DNA of 64,000 nt from Dyella_D sp052115385 (GTDB taxonomy: Bacteria > Pseudomonadota > Gammaproteobacteria > Xanthomonadales > Rhodanobacteraceae), in contig NZ_JBFRGP010000007.1 of NCBI RefSeq assembly GCF_052115385.1, positions 1 to 64,000 on the forward strand. Reading direction: 5' to 3'. The stretch's first letter is position 1. Each line of letters starts with the position of its first letter. The notes beneath the pieces are model-generated. The model did not search any database. It was not told the origin of the DNA and was given only the letters and a program-made list of their open reading frames with translations. Below, piece after piece: positions 49,304 to 57,487 of the stretch. The position numbers were made by a program, and so were the translations under genes.

Positions 49304-50175
49304 GCCGGCTTCTTCCGGTAGACGGTGCGGCCGACCAGGGCGAAGTCGTCGTTCAAGCCATGCATGGATTCGGAGTGGCCGAGGAACAGATAGCCCTCGG
49401 CCACCAGCTTGCCGGCGTAGCGCCGGAACAGGCGCTCCTTGGTCGGCTTGTCGAAATAGATCACCACATTGCGGCAGAAGATCGCGTCGAACACGCCGCT
49501 CATCGGCCACTCGTGCAGCAGGTTCAGCGGCTGGATCGCCACCAGCTCGCGCAGGCGCGGATGCACGCAGGCGAGGCCCGCATAGCTGCCCTCGCCGCGC
49601 AGGAACCAGCGCTGGCGCCGCTCCGCGCTGACGCCGCCGAGCTTGTCCAGCGCATACACGCCTTCGCGCGCGCCGGCCAGCGCCTGCGGCGACAGATCGG
49701 TGGCGAGGATCTTCGCGTCCACGCCGCCGCCGTGCTGCTCCAGCGCCTCCGCCAGCACCATCGCAAGGGCGTAGGGCTCTTCGCCGGTGGAACAACCGGC
49801 CGACCAGATGCGCAGCCGTTCGCCGCTGCGCCGTTTCTCGGCCAGCCACTTGGGCAGCAGGGTCTGCTCGAGCAGATCGTAGTGGTGCGACTCGCGGAAG
49901 AACGACGTGACATTGGTGCTGATCGCGCTGGCCAGGTCGCCCATTTCGGCGTCCGGGTCGCGGCGCAGCAGCTCGCAGTAGTCGCCGAATTCCTTCAGGC
50001 CCAGCGCGCGCAGGCGGCGCAGCAGGCGGCCCTGCACGAGCTGACGTTTCTGCTCGCTCAATGCGATGCCGCAGTGGGTGAGCACGAACTCGCGCAGGAA
50101 ATCGAAATCGCGATTGCCCAGCACGGGGCCGCCCAGGGCGGGCGCGGCGATGTCGCCGGAAAGATGCGCGGCCAT
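49300..50175 (-). CDS. cheR: Chemotaxis protein methyltransferase CheR
   Basis: A 291-residue SAM-dependent enzyme that methylates receptor glutamates. The N-terminal helical domain (FDFLREFVLTHCGIALSEQKRQLVQGRLLRRL) is followed by the catalytic domain with TSFFRE, RIWSAGCSTGEEPYALAM (SAM site) and DAIFCRNVVIYFDKPTKERL. The beta-subdomain that binds receptor tethers is present. cheD follows by overlap; an MCP with a VWKEF end is encoded just upstream. Confidence 0.96.
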   Translation of the reverse strand: MAAHLSGDIAAPALGGPVLGNRDFDFLREFVLTHCGIALSEQKRQLVQGRLLRRLRALGLKEFGDYCELLRRDPDAEMGDLASAISTNVTSFFRESHHYDLLEQTLLPKWLAEKRRSGERLRIWSAGCSTGEEPYALAMVLAEALEQHGGGVDAKILATDLSPQALAGAREGVYALDKLGGVSAERRQRWFLRGEGSYAGLACVHPRLRELVAIQPLNLLHEWPMSGVFDAIFCRNVVIYFDKPTKERLFRRYAGKLVAEGYLFLGHSESMHGLNDDFALVGRTVYRKKPA

Positions 50176-50290
50176 GGCTCAGCGCTCCTTCCCTGTGTTG
50201 AAAAGCTTCCCCCTGCCACCTGTCACGACGCACCTCTTATCGTTGTGTTGCCACTGACTTCCCTTACTTCCTCAATCCCCAAACCGGAGT

Positions 50291-50400
50291 CCTTCTCCCT
50301 CCGGGAGAAGGTGGCGGCAGCCGGATGAGGGTTCGGGCGGAGCGCAACGTTCCACTTCGCCCGAACCCTCACCCCAACCCCTCTCCCGGCGGGAGAGGGG
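50291..50400. repeat. Interspersed palindromic element family 2, copy B (inverted)
   Basis: Reverse orientation of the 45148 element: CCTTCTCCC-tcc-GGGAGAAGG, GAGGGTTCGGGCG...CGCCCGAACCCTC and CCCCTCTCC-cggc-GGGAGAGGGG. The middle stem differs from copy A (TTC/GAA instead of TAC/GTA), but both sides changed together. It lies between the MCP and cheR genes. Confidence 0.85.
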
Positions 50401-50416
50401 CTAAAGCCACGCTCGC

Positions 50417-52141
50417 TCAGAACTCCTTCCACACCCCGGCGTCCGCCGTCTCCACCGGACGCTGCATGCGCACCGGCGCCGGCGCGGAGCTGCGCACCGC
50501 AGCGAATACCGCCTCCGCTTCCGCACTGGCCATCGCCGCGGCCTTGCGTGCCGGGGCAGCCACCGCCGCCGCTTCGTCGCCCAGGCGGAAGAAACCCACC
50601 TGGCGCGCCAGCTCGCCGGCCTGTTCCTGCATGGCCCGCGCAGCTGCCGCGGCCTCTTCCACCAAGGCGGCGTTCTGCTGGGTCATCTCGTCCATCTGGG
50701 TGACGGCGTTGTTGACCTGGTCGATGCCGGCCGACTGCTCCTGGCTGGCCGCGGCGATCTCGGCCACGATGTCGGTGACCTTCTTCACGCTGTCCACGAT
50801 CTCGGCCAGCGCCTTGCCCGACTGGTCCACCAGCGAGGTGCCGGTGCGCACTTTCTCCGCGCTGTCGGCGATCAGGCCCTTGATCTCCTTCGCCGCACCC
50901 GCGCTGCGCTGCGCCAGATTGCGCACTTCCGTCGCCACCACCGCGAAGCCGCGGCCTTGTTCGCCGGCGCGCGCCGCTTCCACCGCGGCGTTCAATGCCA
51001 GCAGGTTGGTCTGGAAGGCGATCTCGTCGATCAGGCTGACGATGTCGGAAATCTTGCGGCTGGAATCGTTGATCTCGCGCATCGCGCCGACCGCCTGGGT
51101 CACCACTTCGCCGCCGCGCTCGGCCTGCTCGCGGGCGCCGCGGGCCAGCTGGTTGGCGTGGCTGGCGTTCTCGGCGTTCTGCTTAACGGTAGAGGTCATT
51201 TCTTCCATCGAGGAAGCGGTTTCCTCCAGGCTCGAAGCCTGTTCCTGCGTGCGCTGGCTGAGGTCGTCGTTGCCGCGGGCGATCTGCTGCGCGGCGGTGC
51301 TGACCGCGCCGGAACCGTGGCGGACTTCGCCGACGATCGCGGCGAGACGCTCGTCCATGCTGCGGAACGCGCCGAGCAGTTGTCCCAGCTCATCGTTGCG
51401 GCCGGCCTCGATATCGTGGCCCAGCTTGCCTTCGGCGATCTCGTTGGCGATGCGCACCGCGCGGGTCAGCGTGCCGATGATCGAGCGGATCAGCATCATC
51501 GCGGCGACGAAGGCGATCAGCAGGCCGGCGATCAGCGCGATCAGGCTGGCGGCGCGGACCCACTGATAGCGGGCCACCTGCCCGTCATAGATCGCCTTCG
51601 CCTCGACGCGCTGCGCCTCGATCAGCTTGGCCAGCGCGTCCTGGCGTTCCATCATCAGCGGGCGCACCTGCATTTCGAGCACGTCCGACGCGGCCGGATC
51701 CTTCTGGGTCAGCGCGTCGAGCATGTCCTTCTTGGCCTGCGTGTAGTCCGCATCGGTGGAGCGCCACTTCTTGTACAGCTCGTCCAGTTGGGGCGAACGG
51801 GACAGTTCGGCGTACTGCTTCTTCAGCGCGGCCAGCTCGTCCTGGTATTTCTGAAACTCGCCCAGCTTCTGCTTGAGCGGGTCGGGCTTGTCCAGCAGCG
51901 TGGTGGCTTCGCCCATCACGATGAAGGACATCAGCGAACGCGTGTTGATGCGGCTGACCAGTTCGGTCGGCGCCATCTCGTCGTCGTACATCTGGCGCAT
52001 GCCCTCGTTCTGCAGGTGCATGGCGCCGAGGCCGACGGCAGCGCCGCCGATCAGCATGAGACCGAGCAGGCCGAGCACACCGCGCAGGCGGTTGCGGACA
52101 GTCATTGCGGGAAGCTTGAACTTGATAGCGGGGATCTTCAT
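50417..52141 (-). CDS. Methyl-accepting chemotaxis protein
   Basis: A 574-residue transmembrane receptor. The first helix (LRGVLGLLGLMLIGGAAVGLGAM) is followed by a four-helix-bundle periplasmic domain (about residues 40-180, Tar-like, MYDDEMAPTELVSRINT). The second helix is AASLIALIAGLLIAFVAAMMLI, then HAMP and the signalling domain (EIAFQTNLLALNAAVEAARAGEQGRGFAVVATEVR, about 370-405). The C-terminus VWKEF matches the W-x-x-F tether for CheR/CheB. The ligand is unknown; the periplasmic domain resembles amino-acid-type receptors in length only. 9 nt downstream of cheW. Confidence 0.95.
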   Translation of the reverse strand: MKIPAIKFKLPAMTVRNRLRGVLGLLGLMLIGGAAVGLGAMHLQNEGMRQMYDDEMAPTELVSRINTRSLMSFIVMGEATTLLDKPDPLKQKLGEFQKYQDELAALKKQYAELSRSPQLDELYKKWRSTDADYTQAKKDMLDALTQKDPAASDVLEMQVRPLMMERQDALAKLIEAQRVEAKAIYDGQVARYQWVRAASLIALIAGLLIAFVAAMMLIRSIIGTLTRAVRIANEIAEGKLGHDIEAGRNDELGQLLGAFRSMDERLAAIVGEVRHGSGAVSTAAQQIARGNDDLSQRTQEQASSLEETASSMEEMTSTVKQNAENASHANQLARGAREQAERGGEVVTQAVGAMREINDSSRKISDIVSLIDEIAFQTNLLALNAAVEAARAGEQGRGFAVVATEVRNLAQRSAGAAKEIKGLIADSAEKVRTGTSLVDQSGKALAEIVDSVKKVTDIVAEIAAASQEQSAGIDQVNNAVTQMDEMTQQNAALVEEAAAAARAMQEQAGELARQVGFFRLGDEAAAVAAPARKAAAMASAEAEAVFAAVRSSAPAPVRMQRPVETADAGVWKEF

Positions 52142-52150
52142 TGGAGTTCC

Positions 52151-52663
52151 TTAGGCCACGGCCTTCTCGTCGATAGCCGCGGGCAAGGCGGCCTCCAGCA
52201 TCTGCGCGTCCTGCGGCTGCAGCAGTTTGTCCACGTCCAGCAGCAGCACCATGCGCTGGGCCACGGAGGTGAGTCCCTTGAGGTATTCGGTATCCACGCT
52301 GGTGCCCATGTCGGGCACCGGGCGCACGGCGCCGGCGTTGACGTCCAGCACGTCCGACACGGCGTCGACCACCACGCCGAACAGGCGGCCGGCGACGGTG
52401 ACGATCACGGTGACCGTGGTGTGGGTGTATTCCTCGCTCGGCAGGCCGAAGCGCAGGCGCAGGTCCAGCACCGGCACGATGGCGCCGCGCAGGTTGAGCA
52501 CGCCCAGCACGTAGTGCGGGGCCTGCGGGATGCGGGTGACCGGGGTCCAGCCGCGGATTTCGCGTACGGCGAGGATGTCCAGGCCGTATTCCTCGGGGCC
52601 CAGGCCGACGATCAGGTATTGCGTGGGTGTCGCGTCGGCGGCACCGGTCGATGGCTGGCTCAT
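52151..52663 (-). CDS. cheW: Chemotaxis coupling protein CheW
   Basis: A 170-residue adaptor linking MCPs to CheA. It carries YLIVGLGPEEYGLDILAVREIRGW, ITRIPQAPHYVLGVLNLRGAIVPVLDLRLRFGL (the CheW signature) and FGVVVDAVSDVLDV. It is separated from cheA by a 228-nt gap that holds a family 1 repeat pair, and coupled closely to the downstream MCP. Confidence 0.95.
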   Translation of the reverse strand: MSQPSTGAADATPTQYLIVGLGPEEYGLDILAVREIRGWTPVTRIPQAPHYVLGVLNLRGAIVPVLDLRLRFGLPSEEYTHTTVTVIVTVAGRLFGVVVDAVSDVLDVNAGAVRPVPDMGTSVDTEYLKGLTSVAQRMVLLLDVDKLLQPQDAQMLEAALPAAIDEKAVA

Positions 52664-52786
52664 GTGAGTCTCGTTTGCGGGGGAATTCCCCGCCCCTGTA
52701 TGGGCGTTATCGGCAGGTGAACGTGGGGCTTGAGAGTTTTCCTACGAGGCGATATTTCCGGTGCGATACGCCCCCCCTGCGCACGG

Positions 52787-52879
52787 CGTAGGTTGGGGTG
52801 AGCCACAGGCGAACCCCAACGTTGCGGTGCATGGAAGGTGACGATGTTGGGGTTCGCCTGTGGCTCACCCCAACCTACG
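52787..52879. repeat. REP-like family 1 inverted pair between cheW and cheA
   Basis: Units CGTAGGTTGGGGTGAGCCAC...CCCCAAC (52787-52820) and GTTGGGG...GTGGCTCACCCC...CTACG (52846-52879), 25 nt apart. Relative to the 40206 pair, the left arm has GCCACAGG for GCCGCAGG and the right arm CCTGTGGC for CCTGCGGC, so pairing is kept. It interrupts the che cluster between cheA and cheW. Confidence 0.92.
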
Positions 52880-52891
52880 TCCCACGCGGAA

Positions 52892-54868
52892 TCAGGCGGC
52901 GCGGCGGCGTGTCATCTGGCGGGACAGGCCGGTGACGTCGACGATCAGGGCGACGGAGCCATCGGCCAGGATGGTGGCGCCGGAGATGCCGACGACACGG
53001 CGATAGTTCGCCTCCAGTGACTTCACCACCGCCTGCTGCTGGCCGATCAGTTCGTCGACGAACAGGCCCACGCGTGAGCTGTCGCCTTCGACCACCACGA
53101 CCAGGCCCTGCTCGATCGGACGGCGGCCGCCGTCGCAGCCGAACGCGTCCTGCAGGCGCAGTACCGGGAGCCATGCGTCGCGGAACTGGAACAGTTCGCC
53201 GCCGCCGGTCACGGTGCGCAGTTGTTCGCTGCGCAGTTGCACGGTCTCCACGATCGACGCCAGCGGCACGATGTAATGTTCGCCGCCGACCATCGCGGTG
53301 AGGCCGTCGATGATCGCCAGCGTCAGCGGCAAGGTGATGGTGAATACCGAGCCTTGCCCGGCCACGCTGCGGATCTGGATGCTGCCGCCGAGGTCCACCA
53401 CGTTGCGGCGGACCACGTCCATGCCGACGCCGCGGCCGGACAGGTCGGTGGTGACGGTGGCGGTGGAGAAGCCGGGCTGGAAGATCAGGTCGGCGACGGC
53501 CTCGTCGGTGAGGTCGTCGGCGCTGGCGAGCAGGCCGCGTTGCAGCGCCTTGGCCACGATCGCGTCGCGGTTCAGGCCGGCGCCGTCGTCGCTGATTTCC
53601 ACCACGATGGAACCGTTGCGGTGCGAGGCTTCCAGGCGCAGCGTGCCGATGTCGCCCTTGCCGGCGGCGCGGCGGCGGTCGGGAGTTTCCAGGCCGTGGT
53701 CGATCGCGTTGCGCACCAGGTGCACCAGCGGGTCGCCGATTTTTTCCAGCACCGTCTTGTCCAGCTCGGTCTGCTCGCCGACCAGGTCCAGCCGGACCTG
53801 CTTGCCGAGCTTCTGGCCCAGGTCGCGGACCATGCGCGGGAAGCGGTTGAACACCGAGGCGATCGGCAGCATGCGGATGCCCATCACGCTCTCCTGCAGC
53901 GTGCGCGTGTGGCGCGCCAGTTGGGCCAGGCCCTGCTGCAGCATTTCCAGGCGCGAGGCGTCGAAGTCCTCGCGGAAGGTGTCGAGCATGGACTGGGTGA
54001 TCACCAGCTCGCCCACCAGGTTGATCAGGCTGTCGATCTTGTCGATGCCCACGCGCACCGAGGATTCGGCAGCGGCAGCTTCGCGCGCGGCAGCTTTCGG
54101 TGTTGCAACTGCGGGCGCCGCGGCAGGCGTCGCCACCACCGCGGGCGCGCCGTGCACCTCGGTGCCGGGCAGCGCTTCGATCGCCAGATCGCATTCGTCC
54201 TCGACCCAGTCGAACACGCCCTGCACCGCGGCACGGGTCACCTCGCCGCGCAGTTCCAGGCGCCAGCCCAGATGGCATTCGGAGGGATCGAGCGCGGCCA
54301 GGCCCGGCAATCGGTCCAGTTCGGCCTCGGCGGTGAGTGCGCCCAGCTCGCCGAGTTCGCGCAGCAGGCGCAGCGCGTCGTTGCCGCCGGCCAGCATGCC
54401 CTTGTGCGGACGGAAGCCGATCGCCCAGCCGCTCGACGCATCGTCGCTGCGCCGCGCAGGCGCGGCCGCCGGCGCGAGGCTGCGGCCGACCACGGCGGCC
54501 AGTTCGTGCCGCAGCGCTTCGCTGGTCGCGTCGGCCAGCGGCTGGCCGGACTGGGCGCGGGCGAACATGCCGCGCAGGCAGTCGACCGAGCGCAGCAGCA
54601 GTTCCACGATGCCCGCATCGACCGCACGGCGGCCGTCGCGCAACTCGTCGAGCAGCGATTCGGCTTCGTGGGTGAAGGCCGCCATCTCCGGAAAACCGAA
54701 CGTGGCGGCGCCGCCCTTGATCGAATGGGCCGCACGGAAGATGCCGTGGACCAGTTCCTTGTCGCCGCCGCCGTCCAGGGCCAGCAGCGCCGTCTCCATG
54801 GCATCGAGGCCTTCGTGGCTCTCGTCGAAGAAGGTCTGATGAAACTGCGCCAGGCTCACCGTGCTCAT
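52892..54868 (-). CDS. cheA: Chemotaxis histidine kinase CheA
   Basis: A 658-residue kinase. The N-terminal Hpt domain has the phospho-His in AAHSIKGGAATFGF (about residue 48). A short linker/P2 region (about 140-250) and an Ala-rich spacer are followed by the dimerisation domain (VRVGIDKIDSLINLVGELVITQS), the ATPase domain with N box LVRNAIDHGLETPDRR, GDDGAGL-type G1 (ISDDGAGLNRD) and G2 FSTATVTTDLSGRGVGMDVV, and the C-terminal CheW-like domain (PLASIVETVQL). It autophosphorylates and passes phosphate to CheY and CheB. Confidence 0.96.
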   Translation of the reverse strand: MSTVSLAQFHQTFFDESHEGLDAMETALLALDGGGDKELVHGIFRAAHSIKGGAATFGFPEMAAFTHEAESLLDELRDGRRAVDAGIVELLLRSVDCLRGMFARAQSGQPLADATSEALRHELAAVVGRSLAPAAAPARRSDDASSGWAIGFRPHKGMLAGGNDALRLLRELGELGALTAEAELDRLPGLAALDPSECHLGWRLELRGEVTRAAVQGVFDWVEDECDLAIEALPGTEVHGAPAVVATPAAAPAVATPKAAAREAAAAESSVRVGIDKIDSLINLVGELVITQSMLDTFREDFDASRLEMLQQGLAQLARHTRTLQESVMGIRMLPIASVFNRFPRMVRDLGQKLGKQVRLDLVGEQTELDKTVLEKIGDPLVHLVRNAIDHGLETPDRRRAAGKGDIGTLRLEASHRNGSIVVEISDDGAGLNRDAIVAKALQRGLLASADDLTDEAVADLIFQPGFSTATVTTDLSGRGVGMDVVRRNVVDLGGSIQIRSVAGQGSVFTITLPLTLAIIDGLTAMVGGEHYIVPLASIVETVQLRSEQLRTVTGGGELFQFRDAWLPVLRLQDAFGCDGGRRPIEQGLVVVVEGDSSRVGLFVDELIGQQQAVVKSLEANYRRVVGISGATILADGSVALIVDVTGLSRQMTRRRAA

Positions 54869-54878
54869 AGGGTTGCCC

Positions 54879-55241
54879 TTAGCCGAGCACGCGCTTGACC
54901 GTGGCCAGCAACTGCTCCGGGTCGAACGGCTTGACCAGCCAGCCGGTGGCGCCGGCCGCCTTGCCTTCCATCTTCTTGTCGGTGTGCGACTCAGTGGTCA
55001 GCATCAGGATCGGCACGCCCTTGTACTCCGGCATCGAGCGCAGCTCGCGCACCATGCTGATGCCGTCCATCACCGGCATGTTCACGTCGGCCAGCACCAG
55101 GTCGAAACGCGAACCCTTGGCCGCGTCCACCGCCAGCTGGCCGTTCTCCGCCTCGCTCACATCGTGGCCTGCGCCACGCAGGGTGAAGGCCACCATGCCG
55201 CGCATCGAAGCCGAATCGTCTACTGCCAGGATCTTTGCCAT
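54879..55241 (-). CDS. cheY: Chemotaxis response regulator CheY
   Basis: A 120-residue single receiver domain. The acidic pair is in ILAVDDSASMR, the phospho-Asp in LVLADVNMPVMDG (about residue 52), the switch Thr in ILMLTTESH and the Lys in WLVKPFDPEQL. 10 nt upstream of cheA on the same strand, so it should be phosphorylated by that CheA. Confidence 0.95.
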   Translation of the reverse strand: MAKILAVDDSASMRGMVAFTLRGAGHDVSEAENGQLAVDAAKGSRFDLVLADVNMPVMDGISMVRELRSMPEYKGVPILMLTTESHTDKKMEGKAAGATGWLVKPFDPEQLLATVKRVLG

Positions 55242-55252
55242 CGTCTACCTCG

Positions 55253-55561
55253 TCAGGCCGGCGTTGCTGCCGGCAGCTCCAATGTCCGTGCCAGGCCCAG
55301 CCGGGCCGCTCCGTCACGCAATGCCTCGCTGGCGCCCAGCCATGCCACCGCCACGCCGCGCGCCGCCGCCTCGCGGCGGAACACCGCCAGCAACTGCAGC
55401 GCGGCCGTATCCACGCGCTCTACCGCGCCGCCGTCCAGCGTCGCGGCAGGTGTGGACAAGGCAGCCTCCAGCGCGGCCTTGACCGTCGCCAGGTCCGCGA
55501 TGCGGCAATCCGCCGGCAGCGCCACGCGCCCTTCCGCCCGGTCTGTCTTCGCCTTGCCCAT
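55253..55561 (-). CDS. STAS-domain protein at the head of the che operon
   Basis: A 102-residue protein with a divergent STAS fold: LPADCRIADLATVKAALEAAL, then GGAVERVDTAALQLLAVFRREAAARG (V-D-T-A-A-L replaces D-S-S-A-L-G, so the phosphorylatable residue would be Thr) and VAWLGASEALRDGAARLGL. First gene of the minus-strand cluster, 11 nt before cheY. STAS proteins at this position are common in gammaproteobacterial che clusters; the mechanism is unclear. Confidence 0.82.
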   Translation of the reverse strand: MGKAKTDRAEGRVALPADCRIADLATVKAALEAALSTPAATLDGGAVERVDTAALQLLAVFRREAAARGVAVAWLGASEALRDGAARLGLARTLELPAATPA

Positions 55562-55799
55562 GTGCCGATGTCCCGCCTGTGTGATGGCTTTCAGGGCAGT
55601 TATCGGCGGGGACGCGGGCGGCTTTAGGCGGTCCGGGTACCTTTTTTCGGTCGGCATGGAACATGCACATTTCTTTCCGATGGCGTTGCGCGGCGTCAGA
55701 AAATCGACGCTCAAGTTCCCGCGCGGCCTGCCGAAGACATGCTTATTAGAAGAGATGGCAGGGCGTCGAATCACTGGCACCCCAAGCCCAGGAGCCCAA

Positions 55800-56939
55800 G
55801 TGATCATCCAGCCAACCAGCCTTGCCGCATTGACCTGGGCCGGCGCCGCCTCCGGCGCCAGCGCGGACGGCTGGCGCGTCGGCGCGGTGTTGGCCGCACG
55901 CACCCTGGGCTATAGCGAACAGGCCAAGCTGGTGCTGCAGATCGGTGCGCTCACCGTAGAGACCGAAGCGCCCGGCACCCAGCTGCCTTCGCAGTTCCAG
56001 GTGCGCGTGCTCAGCCTGGGCGCCGAGCCGAAGCTGGAAATCCTCGGCGCCGCGCCGCTGGAACAGGCAGTGAGCCGCGCCCTGCGCGAACGCCTGCCGC
56101 AGCAGAACGGCTACGCGCCGCTGCTGGCCACGCTCGGCGCGCTGGCGCAGCGCCCGCTGCTGCGCCAGCTGCCGGCGCCGCTGCGCGCGGCACTGGCCCT
56201 GCTCGAACACAGCATTCGTACCCCGGTCGAGATCGCGCACGCCGCCGGCCTGAAAGAGGCGGTGAAGCGCAGCGGCCTGTTCCTGGAAGCACAGCTCGCC
56301 CAGCCGCAGACCGACCTCGGCGAGCTGGGCGAAGACGACTGGAAAGCCGCCCTGCTGCGCCTGGCCGCCACGCTCGACCGCGGCGCGCCGCCGCAACCCG
56401 GCAGCGACCACGCCGAGACCGCGCCGCCACTGCTGCAGCGCGGCCTGGTCGCGCAGCCGCGCGCACCGATGCCCGAATCCGCCCAGCCCGGCGAAGTCGA
56501 CAGCCTGCTGGTGCGCCTGCACAGCGAAGTGCACGCCGCACTGGCGCGGCTGGAAGTGGCCCAGCTCGAAACCCAGGCCACCGGCGCGTGGATGATCGAG
56601 ATTCCGCTGCAGGGCGAAGGTGGCCAGGACATCCTGCAGTTGCAGATGACTCCGCACGAGGACGATCCCGAACAGCCCACCTCGTGGGTGCTCGGCTTCG
56701 CCATCGACCTGCCACGGCTGGGCCCGGTGCAGGGCGAGCTGCAATTGCGCGGCCTGCGCCTGTCGGTGCGGCTGTGGGCGCAGCGCATGGAAACCACCGC
56801 CAGGCTGGAACGCCTGTTCGGCGAACTGAGCCAGCAGCTCACCGCCAACGGCTTGCTGCTCGACCAGCTCAGCTGCCAGACCGGCGTGCCGCAGCCGCCG
56901 AGTTCGCGCAGCGCGGTCTTGCTGAAAGCCACCGCATGA
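55800..56939 (+). CDS. FliK-like flagellar hook-length control protein
   Basis: A 379-residue protein. The C-terminal 110 residues resemble the Flg_hook domain (GAWMIEIPLQGEGGQDILQLQM, LGPVQGELQLRGLRLSVRLWAQR). The N-terminal part is Leu/Ala/Gln-rich and helical, as in FliK proteins. The start is the GTG at 55800, with AGGAG 5 nt upstream; an ATG 45 nt further out has its purine run too close. Divergent from the che cluster and overlapping nothing. It is followed 10 nt on by a FlhB-C-terminal-like gene, the usual partner of this FliK variant. Confidence 0.78.
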   Translation: MIIQPTSLAALTWAGAASGASADGWRVGAVLAARTLGYSEQAKLVLQIGALTVETEAPGTQLPSQFQVRVLSLGAEPKLEILGAAPLEQAVSRALRERLPQQNGYAPLLATLGALAQRPLLRQLPAPLRAALALLEHSIRTPVEIAHAAGLKEAVKRSGLFLEAQLAQPQTDLGELGEDDWKAALLRLAATLDRGAPPQPGSDHAETAPPLLQRGLVAQPRAPMPESAQPGEVDSLLVRLHSEVHAALARLEVAQLETQATGAWMIEIPLQGEGGQDILQLQMTPHEDDPEQPTSWVLGFAIDLPRLGPVQGELQLRGLRLSVRLWAQRMETTARLERLFGELSQQLTANGLLLDQLSCQTGVPQPPSSRSAVLLKATA

Positions 56940-56949
56940 CGACGCGCAC

Positions 56950-57213
56950 ATGAGCCAAGCCCTGCCACCGCCCACCCGCAAGGTCAGCCTGCGCGTCGCC
57001 GCCGCGGGCGGCGGCACGCCACCATCGTTGCCGCCGGAAGCGCTGGAACAATTGCTGGCGCGCGCGCGTTCGCTGGGCATTGCCTTGCATCACGACGCGC
57101 AGGTCGCGGCGCTGCTCGCCGCGCTGAAGTTGCGCCCGGATATTCCGATGGAGCTGTATGCCGCTGCCGCTGCCGTGCTCAGCAGCGTGTATCGCGCCTC
57201 CGAAGAAGCTTGA
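56950..57213 (+). CDS. FlhB C-terminal-domain homologue (FhlB/YlqH type)
   Basis: An 87-residue protein similar to the cytosolic C-terminal domain of FlhB: LARARSLGIALHHDAQVAALLAALKLRPDIPMELYAAAAAVLSSVYRAS. The NPTH autocleavage motif and membrane part are absent, as in FhlB proteins, which can substitute for cleaved FlhB_C in flagellar export switching. Found directly after the FliK-like gene. Confidence 0.85.
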   Translation: MSQALPPPTRKVSLRVAAAGGGTPPSLPPEALEQLLARARSLGIALHHDAQVAALLAALKLRPDIPMELYAAAAAVLSSVYRASEEA

Positions 57214-57231
57214 GCTTGCGCCCGCTCTGGT

Positions 57232-57261
57232 TCGTCATCCCCACGTAGAACGGGATGACGA
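57232..57261 (+). terminator. Hairpin downstream of the FlhB-like gene
   Basis: TCGTCATCCC...GGGATGACGA, a 10-bp perfect stem with a 10-nt loop, 18 nt past the stop codon and without a U-run. Possible terminator or another short repeat; the remaining 226 nt before the next gene show nothing I can assign. Confidence 0.45.
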
Positions 57262-57487
57262 GCAAGCACAGGTGCGGCCCCTCGGAGCAAATTGAGACAC
57301 CCAGCTATTGCTTTTGGGCCCTGCGCAGACATGCGCTTTACGCCCCCGCCTCAACCCAAGTACACAACGCGCACAAGGCCGCTCGCACAGGGGCGACGGC
57401 CACACCACCTGCCCAAACGGGCACGCGCGACCAACCCAATGGACCGGCGAGCGCCGGCCCCACCGACCGCGCGCAGCGGAAACCCAC

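Noticed and set aside
48665..50233. 522-codon minus-strand frame joining cheD to sequence upstream
   Set aside because: Only the last 212 codons are CheD. The upstream part is a shifted frame of cheR, which is itself intact in another frame.
28331..52879. CRISPR array suspected from repeated 33-34-nt units
   Set aside because: Units are scattered singly or as inverted pairs in intergenic gaps, not as direct repeats with regular spacers, and no cas genes are present.
54861..55799. Upstream extension of the FliK-like frame to 692 codons
   Set aside because: It overlaps cheY and the STAS gene on the other strand and is not homologous to FliK. The GTG at 55800 has a good ribosome site.
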